Below the pieces are notes generated by a model. That model saw only the letters and a list, made by a program, of their open reading frames with translations, had not been told where the DNA came from and did not search any database. From an uncultured Eubacteriales bacterium (GTDB lineage Bacteria; Bacillota; Clostridia; Oscillospirales; CAG-272), in assembly GCA_934401725.1 (NCBI GenBank), contig CAKRSS010000051.1, forward strand, positions 1 to 13,891: a stretch of 13,891 bases of DNA, in the 5' to 3' direction. A program made the position numbers and the translations under genes. Below are positions 1 to 5,306 of this stretch, piece after piece. Within the stretch, counting starts at the first letter, position 1. Each line of letters begins with the position of its first letter.

Positions 1-604
1 CCGCGTCGCCGAGTCCGGGAACTATGTAGGCATGCTCATTGAGGTAGTCATCGAGAGCAGCCGAGTAGATATCGACGTCGGGATGGTCAGCCTGCAGCTT
101 TGCAACGCCCTCGGGAGCCGCCACGAGGCACATCATACGGATGTGGGTGCAGCCGCGCTTCTTGAGCATTGTCAGCGCATCGGAGGCGGAGCCACCGGTA
201 GCCAGCATGGGATCGACCAGAATGACTATACGGTCCTCAATATCGTAAGGCAGCTTGCAGTAATACTCAACGGGTGTGTGTGTGTCGGGGTCGCGGTAAA
301 GGCCTATATGTCCGACCTTCGCGACGGGAACGAGACTCAGCAGTCCGTCAACCATGCCAAGTCCTGCTCTGAGTATCGGAACTATGGCGAGCTTCTTTCC
401 TGAGATCATCTTCGCCTTCATCTTGGTGATAGGTGTCTCGATTGTTACGTCCTCCAAGGGCAGGTCGCGGGTGATCTCGTAGCCCATAAGCATTGCGATC
501 TCTCCCAGCAGCTCGCGGAAATCCTTGGAACCCGTCTTCTTGTTTCTCATGATTGAAAGCTTGTGGGTAATCAGCGGATGATCAATCAAATGGAACTGGC
601 TCAT
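1..604 (-). CDS. upp: Uracil phosphoribosyltransferase, 3' end cut by window edge
   Basis: Pyrimidine salvage enzyme of the cytoplasm that converts uracil and PRPP to UMP and pyrophosphate. The minus-strand frame is open from the ATG at 604 to the window edge and gives 201 residues, starting MSQFHLIDHPLITHKLS. Family landmarks are the PRPP-binding loop around residues 130-139 (VDPMLATGGS), the flexible RDP segment (104-106) and the uracil-binding tail, which begins YIVPGLGDA at 193-201. The family is about 208 residues long, so only the last few codons are missing. The start is supported by AAGGAGA a few bases upstream (about 611-617). The gene diverges from mtaB and has its own sigma-A promoter and a leader hairpin. 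Identification is firm. Confidence 0.97.
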   Translation of the reverse strand, partial: MSQFHLIDHPLITHKLSIMRNKKTGSKDFRELLGEIAMLMGYEITRDLPLEDVTIETPITKMKAKMISGKKLAIVPILRAGLGMVDGLLSLVPVAKVGHIGLYRDPDTHTPVEYYCKLPYDIEDRIVILVDPMLATGGSASDALTMLKKRGCTHIRMMCLVAAPEGVAKLQADHPDVDIYSAALDDYLNEHAYIVPGLGDA

Positions 605-636
605 AGTTGCTTCTCCTTAATATTTTGAAGTGATTG

Positions 637-667
637 CATGGAGCTTCAAATCCGGCAAGCGTCCATG
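637..667 (-). promoter_or_regulatory. Leader hairpin in upp 5' untranslated region
   Basis: On the minus strand CATGGA...TCCATG pairs, and an inner GCTT/AAGC pair extends it to a 10-bp stem with one bulged base and a roughly 10-base loop. It lies between the predicted upp promoter and the ribosome binding site. No U-run follows it, so it is not a normal terminator. I do not see the conserved PyrR-binding sequence. The function is unknown; it could be an mRNA stability or control element. Confidence 0.4.
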
Positions 668-675
668 TCGTCATA

Positions 676-704
676 ATTATACTCTATCGCGTTCGTTTTT
701 TCAA
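676..704 (-). promoter_or_regulatory. Sigma-A promoter of upp
   Basis: Read on the minus strand: -35 TTGAAA (699-704), 17-bp spacer, -10 TATAAT (676-681). Transcription would start near 669, about 65 bases before the upp start codon. The near-consensus boxes and ideal spacing make this a good call by inspection. Confidence 0.75.
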
Positions 705-754
705 GGGTTATTTGCAAATTATTTGCCGCTTTTCAAAGTTTTCTGATTATGTTA

Positions 755-783
755 TTTACAAGTCGGCAAAATAGTGATAAAAT
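755..783 (+). promoter_or_regulatory. Sigma-A promoter of mtaB
   Basis: -35 TTTACA (755-760), 17-bp spacer, -10 TAAAAT (778-783), about 55 bases before the mtaB start. It probably drives mtaB and the downstream PurL-like gene as one transcript. Confidence 0.65.
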
Positions 784-846
784 TATATAGAGTGACGAAC
801 GGAATTCGTCCGTCGGCACAAAGTAAATTTCTGATATGGAGTACCA

Positions 847-2166
847 ATGGTAAAAACTGAGGGCAGCGTCGGGCTGTACACACTTGGCTGCAAGGTCAAC
901 CAATACGAAAGCGAGGCTATCGCCGAGGCGTGCCGCGGGCTCGGGCTCGAGGTTCTGCCACCGGACGAGGTCTGCGACGCCTACATCATAAATACCTGCA
1001 CTGTGACCGGCGAGGCCGACCGCAAGGCGCGGCAGTTCATCCGGCGCGCCATATCGCGCAATCCTGACGCCTACATAGTCGTGACCGGTTGCTTCGCGCA
1101 GGTCTCGCCACAGGCAGTCGCCGACATCGGCGGCGTTGACGCAATATGCGGCAACGACCGCAAGCTGACCTCGGCCGGCATCGTCGCCGGGCTCATCGAA
1201 GGCGGGCATAAAAACACATCGCCCACGTTTTACATCGGCAACATCGACGCCGCCGGCTTCGAAGATATGAGCATAAGCTCGTTCGGACGCACACGGGCAT
1301 GCGTCAAGATTGAGGACGGCTGCGAATCGCACTGCACCTACTGCATAATTCCCGCCGCACGCGGAAAAATACGCTCCAAAGTCCCCGAAAAGGTGCTCGA
1401 TGAGATACGCACGCTGACCGCGGGCGGCTGCCGCGAGGTCGTTCTGACCGGCATTGAGACCGCCGCGTACGGTCGCGACCTTGACGGGGTGAGTCTCGCA
1501 GATCTGCTCGAGCAGGTCGACAGCGTTCCCGGCATCGGTCGTGTGCGGCTCGGCTCGATGGACCCTTCCCTGTTCAGGCCCGATTTTATCCGCCGCATAG
1601 CCCTGCTGAAGTCGCTGACGCCGCATTTTCATCTGTCCGTACAGAGCGGGTGTGACAGCGTGCTCGCCGGGATGAAGCGCAAGTACAATTCAAAAATGGT
1701 TCTCGACGCCATGGAAGGGCTCAGAGCCAACATTCCCGGCATACAGTTCACATCGGACATAATCGTCGGTTTTCCCGGCGAGAGCGACGCCGATTTTGCC
1801 GAGACGAAGGCATTTGCCGAACGTGCACGCTTTCTCGGAATACACGTTTTCGCCTATTCCAAGCGTGCAGGAACTCCCGCCGCCACCATGCCTGGGCAGG
1901 TTCCCGAGGCAGTCAAGCGCGCGCGCTCGGCATCACTGATTGAAAAACAGTCATTGATAAGACGCGAAATTTTGTCCGATGTGATTGCGAAATCACCGAT
2001 AATGGACATTCTCCCCGAAACCTTCGACGGCAGCTTTGTATACGGCCACACGGCTTCCTTCATAGAAGTCAAAGTCAAAGCAGACCACCGCCCCGCCGCG
2101 GGATCGCTCCGTGTCAGGCTTACCGGAGTCGACGGCGACGTGTGCACCGCAGAAATAACAGATTAA
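847..2166 (+). CDS. mtaB: tRNA (N6-threonylcarbamoyladenosine(37)-C2)-methylthiotransferase MtaB
   Basis: Radical SAM enzyme that adds a methylthio group to t6A37 in tRNAs reading ANN codons, giving ms2t6A; cytoplasmic. The 439 residues show the expected order. The N-terminal MTTase domain has the LGCKVNQYES signature and cluster cysteines at 15, 51 and 82. The radical SAM domain has CESHCTYC (Cys159, 163, 166), the CxxxCxxC site of the SAM-binding 4Fe-4S cluster. A C-terminal TRAM-like RNA-binding segment covers about 375-439. GYTLGCKVNQ-type N-termini and this length separate MtaB from MiaB and RimO. The ribosome binding site is GGAG at 838-841. The next gene starts 12 bp after the stop, so the two are probably co-transcribed. 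Confidence 0.95.
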   Translation: MVKTEGSVGLYTLGCKVNQYESEAIAEACRGLGLEVLPPDEVCDAYIINTCTVTGEADRKARQFIRRAISRNPDAYIVVTGCFAQVSPQAVADIGGVDAICGNDRKLTSAGIVAGLIEGGHKNTSPTFYIGNIDAAGFEDMSISSFGRTRACVKIEDGCESHCTYCIIPAARGKIRSKVPEKVLDEIRTLTAGGCREVVLTGIETAAYGRDLDGVSLADLLEQVDSVPGIGRVRLGSMDPSLFRPDFIRRIALLKSLTPHFHLSVQSGCDSVLAGMKRKYNSKMVLDAMEGLRANIPGIQFTSDIIVGFPGESDADFAETKAFAERARFLGIHVFAYSKRAGTPAATMPGQVPEAVKRARSASLIEKQSLIRREILSDVIAKSPIMDILPETFDGSFVYGHTASFIEVKVKADHRPAAGSLRVRLTGVDGDVCTAEITD

Positions 2167-2178
2167 GGAGCCCGGATT

Positions 2179-3987
2179 ATGAACGAAATGATAAACACTC
2201 CTCCCGCACGCAAGCAAGGGCGCATCACCGGCTTTTCCGCCTACACAGACAAAATGCTGACCGGCATGAAGGCCGACGTCGGCCTCTGCATGTCGCTGCC
2301 GGAGCTGCGCATGTTGCGCAACCTCTACCGCAACCCGCTGCGTCGCGACGCCTATCTTGACGAGCTTTATATGTTCGACCGGCTTCTCGCCGCGCGCCGT
2401 CTGGCAGGCACGGCGATAGACGAGGTCTATATAAATTCGGACGGGGTCGCCGCCGCTTACGCCGACTTGCAGACCAAGTTTGCGGCGGTACATCCCAAAA
2501 ACGCTCCGGCAACACTCGGCAGCCTCGCGTCGGTGACACACGACTACCTGCAACGCGTCGGAAGGCTCACTTCCCCCGGCCGGGATTGCGCGCTGTGTGC
2601 AGGCGAGCTGGCCGACATTGAACTCATGCTGCGCGGGTACAACGTAACCGCACGGACGGACTCCGCCGCGCTTGGCGTCCGGAAATCCGGCGCGACTGCC
2701 GCACCGGCAGGTAGTCTGCTGGTACCCATCTACCAGTGGGGCGGTCTGTCTGCCGGCGAGTTTCGCGAGAAAATGGCGCAGGTCATGTCATCCGGGGCCG
2801 CAGAAAAGGTTCTCGACGGCGGCGTGCTCGGTGCCGAGGGCCTGATCGGCTGGCTCGGCAGCCGCGGCGGAGCCTACATCGATCTTTCCACTATGTCCCC
2901 GATATTCGGGCAGCTTGGCGTTTCCGGGCTTGAGCTGCTCACGCAACCGCTCACAGGCGCGGCGCTCGCCGTGATAGCGGCCGAGAACGTCAATGAATTT
3001 ATGGCCACGGTATACAGCCTCAAGCTGTGGACGGGTATCATCGGCTGCACGACCTCCGACATGAAACTGAAGGTCAACTGCGGCCCGACAACGCTGTCAT
3101 ACCCCGTAGCAGTTCTCAACAGCGTCACGCCGCTCGAACATACCGCCGCAGACCTGTCCGCAGCGACAGATGACAAAAACTCCGACGGCCTTGCTCATAG
3201 CCACACAAGCCGGCGCACCGATGCGCACGCCTTCGCCGTGCATTCCATAGAAGACCGGACGGGGTCCGGAATATCCTTCCGTGACGCGCACGACGCCGTA
3301 ATATACGCCGTGGCCGACTGTGTCGCAGGCGGCGCAGACTTCACCGACGTATGCCTCAGCCTTGAGACCGCCGTCGGCGCACTTCCGGACATAAACGCCA
3401 CCGGCGACATTCCGACCGCGCTCGGATGCCTGCTCGGCGCCTACCGCGCACAGATTGAATATCTCGTCCCCGACTCGAACAGCCGCATCCGCCTGACCGA
3501 CAGCGCGCCCTGCTTCACCGTGAGCGCTGCCGCAAAGCCCGGCGCAGGCCGTCACACCGCGCCGCCACGACTGCTCGGCAAATCCAAGCCCGAGCCGTCC
3601 CCAGTGGCGGCAACAAACGCCCCGCACGTCATCCCGAACTCAGTGCAAAGCCCCGGCGGAACGGTTTACCTGCTGACGCCGGTCACAGACGCGGCAGGCC
3701 ACGCGGATTACGAGGATATGCGCCGCATGTGGCAGTATGCCGCGCACAGGGCCGCAGAGGGAGCCATCGTCGCCGCGACCGCGGTCACGCACGACGGGGT
3801 GATTGCCACGTTGCAGGCAATGCTTTCGGACGGACTCGCCGTGTCGCTTGCGACAAACTTAAGCGCTGCGGACCTCGAAAATCTCGGCCACGTCCCCGGC
3901 TCGATACTCGCGGTTGTCTCCCCCGACGTCGCAGAGAGTTTTGACGGCGCATGCACGGCCGTAGGCGTCGTAAATGGCCGCGAATGA
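2179..3987 (+). CDS. Degenerate PurL-like (FGAM synthase-related) protein, no glutaminase domain
   Basis: 602 residues, start supported by AAGGAG at 2165-2170. I read it as a divergent relative of the single-chain clostridial FGAM synthase (about 1240 residues), matched by eye. Residues 34-60 (GLCMSLPELRMLRNLYRN then RRDAYLDEL) follow the PurL linker. Residues 175-300 follow the first AIRS C-domain (LGAEGLIGWL, YIDLSTM, a VNEFMAT helix). Residues 366-450 follow the second AIRS N-domain (AVADCVAGGAD, ALGCLLGAYRAQIE). Residues 493-600 follow the second AIRS C-domain (EGAIVAATAVTHDGVIATL, PGSILAVVSP). The PurS-like N-terminus and glutaminase are absent. The usual SDHCRHT, NHPT and GGKDSMSG motifs are absent or unrecognisable, so FGAM synthesis is unlikely. 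The frame is long and intact, so it is probably expressed with mtaB. Alternatives are a regulatory or structural pseudo-enzyme, or an unrelated protein. The role is unknown. Confidence 0.6.
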   Translation: MNEMINTPPARKQGRITGFSAYTDKMLTGMKADVGLCMSLPELRMLRNLYRNPLRRDAYLDELYMFDRLLAARRLAGTAIDEVYINSDGVAAAYADLQTKFAAVHPKNAPATLGSLASVTHDYLQRVGRLTSPGRDCALCAGELADIELMLRGYNVTARTDSAALGVRKSGATAAPAGSLLVPIYQWGGLSAGEFREKMAQVMSSGAAEKVLDGGVLGAEGLIGWLGSRGGAYIDLSTMSPIFGQLGVSGLELLTQPLTGAALAVIAAENVNEFMATVYSLKLWTGIIGCTTSDMKLKVNCGPTTLSYPVAVLNSVTPLEHTAADLSAATDDKNSDGLAHSHTSRRTDAHAFAVHSIEDRTGSGISFRDAHDAVIYAVADCVAGGADFTDVCLSLETAVGALPDINATGDIPTALGCLLGAYRAQIEYLVPDSNSRIRLTDSAPCFTVSAAAKPGAGRHTAPPRLLGKSKPEPSPVAATNAPHVIPNSVQSPGGTVYLLTPVTDAAGHADYEDMRRMWQYAAHRAAEGAIVAATAVTHDGVIATLQAMLSDGLAVSLATNLSAADLENLGHVPGSILAVVSPDVAESFDGACTAVGVVNGRE

Positions 3988-4059
3988 CGATAAAACCGTG
4001 AATCTCGCAGCCATCATAATATTTTTTACCGATACAGTCAGCTTTTTTTGAAAAAGCTC

Positions 4060-4088
4060 TTGCAATTCTGAATATTGTATGGTATAAT
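4060..4088 (+). promoter_or_regulatory. Sigma-A promoter of rpmB
   Basis: -35 TTGCAA (4060-4065), 17-bp spacer, -10 TATAAT (4083-4088). It gives a leader of about 65 bases before the rpmB start and separates rpmB from the PurL-like gene upstream. Confidence 0.8.
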
Positions 4089-4127
4089 ACGAAATGTTGC
4101 TCGAATAATTTAATTTTATCAATAAAG

Positions 4128-4144
4128 ATGCACTTTCAGTGCAT
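4128..4144 (+). promoter_or_regulatory. Hairpin directly before the rpmB ribosome binding site
   Basis: ATGCAC (4128-4133), loop TTTCA, GTGCAT (4139-4144) is a perfect 6-bp stem ending where the TGAGGAGG ribosome binding site begins (about 4144-4151). It could set translation or be a feedback site for L28. That is inference from position only. Confidence 0.4.
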
Positions 4145-4160
4145 TGAGGAGGTGTCAGGA

Positions 4161-4346
4161 ATGGCAAAATGTTGCATTTGCGGAAAGGGCGTTACCTTCG
4201 GTCAGAATGTTTCTCACTCGCACCGCAGAACAAACAGAGCATGGAAGCCCAACATTCGCAAGGTTAAGGCTGTCGTTGACGGAACCCCCAAGACCGTCAC
4301 TGTCTGCTCCCGCTGCATGCGGTCGGGCAAGATCAACCGCGCTTGA
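4161..4346 (+). CDS. rpmB: 50S ribosomal protein L28
   Basis: 61-residue large-subunit ribosomal protein beginning MAKCCICGKG. It is the zinc-binding (C+) form: CxxC pairs lie at the N-terminus (Cys4 or 5 with Cys8) and near the C-terminus (CSRC). The GNxxSHSHRRTNRxWKPN-type core is present (QNVSHSHRRTNRAWKPN). The start at 4161 is set by the GAGGAGG about 10 bases upstream. An in-frame ATG at 4128 lies in the leader hairpin, has no ribosome binding site, and would add residues foreign to the family. Promoter and terminator on either side make it monocistronic. Confidence 0.97.
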   Translation: MAKCCICGKGVTFGQNVSHSHRRTNRAWKPNIRKVKAVVDGTPKTVTVCSRCMRSGKINRA

Positions 4347-4365
4347 TTATTTTCATGCCAAAGTC

Positions 4366-4395
4366 GGCAGACACAATGAGTGTCTGCCTTTCTTT
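4366..4395 (+). terminator. Rho-independent terminator of rpmB
   Basis: Perfect 9-bp stem GGCAGACAC (4366-4374) / GTGTCTGCC (4380-4388) with loop AATGA, followed by TTTCTTTG. It starts 20 bases after the rpmB stop. Confidence 0.9.
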
Positions 4396-4410
4396 GTTTC
4401 AAGGCGTCAC

Positions 4411-4440
4411 CACCGTAATTGCGACGGTGCAATCGCGCAG
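4411..4440 (+). repeat. Possible diverged third copy (A) of the dispersed repeat, with small inverted repeat
   Basis: The stretch contains GTAATTGCG-A-CGGTG, close to copy B's GTAATTGCGCGGTG, and CGACGGTGCAATCGCGC, close to copy C's CGATGGTGCAATTGCGC. It also holds CACCGT/ACGGTG (4411-4416 / 4424-4429). It is intergenic, between the rpmB terminator and the DUF6873 gene. The match is weaker and partly rearranged compared with copies B and C. Confidence 0.3.
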
Positions 4441-4475
4441 TCGGATTTACTCGGCGGCGCTTCAAGGAGGATCAC

Positions 4476-5198
4476 ATGATAGCAATCATTGATGCAAGAC
4501 AGCCGAGCGCCGTCCGCGACGCGCTCCGGGAGTGTGGGTTCGATATAGTCGCGCTTCCGGCGTTTCCACGGCTCCCCGCCCCGGTTTCCGGACACCCGGA
4601 CATGCTTATATTCATAGCGTGCGGGGTGCTGTTCACTCACAGTGAATATTATTCAATTGCGCGGTCACAAATTGACAAAATCGTCACTGTCCTGAACCTT
4701 GATTTGGTTTTGTGTGATGACGATATCGTATCCGAATATCCTTACGACGTAAGGTTCAACCTTGCGCTTGTCGGAGAACATGTGATAGGACGGCGCGCTT
4801 CCGCGGCACATCACATTCTTGAATTTTGCGATCGCCAAAGCATCGATTTTATTGACGTGAGACAGGGATATTCAAAATGCTCCGTCTGCGTCGTGTCCGA
4901 CGATGCCGTCATTACCGCCGACCGCGACATTGCGCTTGCCGCGCGCAACATCGGAATAGACGTTTTGGAAATCATCCCCGGCGGCGTTTCCCTGCCCGGT
5001 TATGACACCGGCTTTCTCGGCGGAGCGAGCGGTGCTGACGCCGGAAACGTCTATTTCAGCGGAAATCTCGCCTCGCACCCAGATGCCTGCGCCATTGAGT
5101 GCTTCTGTCATCGACACGGCAAAAAGGTAGTCTCGCTCTCGACCGAGCCACTGTTTGACGGAGGGACAATGTTCTTTCCAACGCCTCACAAACGCTGA
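4476..5198 (+). CDS. DUF6873-family protein with GME (pentein-like) fold
   Basis: 240 residues. The start at 4476 is set by AAGGAGG (4464-4470) five bases away; an upstream in-frame ATG at 4419 has no such site. From memory, the sequence fits the clostridial DUF6873 family, assigned to the guanidine-modifying-enzyme (amidinotransferase-like) fold. Recognisable pieces are SGHPDM (38-43), GQ/RQGYSKCS (129-136), ADRDIALAARNIGIDVL (148-164), GFLGGASG (179-186) and GNLASHPD (196-203). Conserved His40 and Cys135 would be natural candidates for catalytic positions, but this is inference and no substrate is known. No signal peptide or membrane segment is seen. It stands alone between the rpmB terminator and the shared terminator with clpB. 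No clear promoter is seen in the 80-base gap. Confidence 0.7.
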   Translation: MIAIIDARQPSAVRDALRECGFDIVALPAFPRLPAPVSGHPDMLIFIACGVLFTHSEYYSIARSQIDKIVTVLNLDLVLCDDDIVSEYPYDVRFNLALVGEHVIGRRASAAHHILEFCDRQSIDFIDVRQGYSKCSVCVVSDDAVITADRDIALAARNIGIDVLEIIPGGVSLPGYDTGFLGGASGADAGNVYFSGNLASHPDACAIECFCHRHGKKVVSLSTEPLFDGGTMFFPTPHKR

Positions 5199-5209
5199 AA
5201 CGCAAAATT

Positions 5210-5250
5210 CCCGCCCCCAAAATGCGGCTGCATTTGGGGGCGGGATTGTT
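5210..5250. terminator. Strong terminator between convergent DUF6873 gene and clpB
   Basis: The stem CCCGCCCCC-AAAATGC (5210-5225) pairs with GCATTTGGGGGCGGG (5230-5244), 15 bp with a single bulged A and loop GGCT. On the plus strand ATTGTTTTAT follows. On the minus strand the stem is followed by GAATTTTGCG, so it could work in both directions, ending the DUF6873 and clpB transcripts. Confidence 0.88.
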
Positions 5251-5268
5251 TTATGGGCTGCACCGCGT

Positions 5269-5298
5269 ATTCCGATGACGTAATTGCGCGGTGATGCC
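5269..5298 (+). repeat. Short dispersed repeat, copy B
   Basis: Starts ATTCCGATG, then five variable bases, then ATTGCGCGG and ends GCC. It matches the 12798-12827 minus-strand copy at 25 of 30 ungapped positions. It is intergenic, between the terminator and the clpB stop. A small inverted pair CACCGCG/CGCGGTG (5261-5267 / 5287-5293) overlaps it. Confidence 0.5.
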
Positions 5299-5306
5299 TA
5301 AACCTA

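Noticed and set aside
32..403. A 123-residue plus-strand reading frame at the window start
   Set aside because: It lies antisense to the clear upp coding sequence.
605..846. PyrR attenuator or purine riboswitch between upp and mtaB
   Set aside because: I could not find the conserved PyrR loop sequence or purine riboswitch core; only a simple hairpin is visible.
733..1632. A 299-residue minus-strand reading frame opposite mtaB
   Set aside because: Composition artefact of the GC-rich mtaB codons; no start signal and no family resemblance.
4040..4058. AGCTTTTT-TTG-AAAAAGCT hairpin after the PurL-like gene, as a terminator
   Set aside because: The stem is almost all A-T pairs and no T-run follows it; it also directly precedes the rpmB -35 box. 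A weak terminator is possible but not supported.
4655..4670. CAATTGCGCGGTCAC inside the DUF6873 gene as another repeat copy
   Set aside because: Only about 11 bases match the core and it is within conserved coding sequence, so chance is the simpler explanation.
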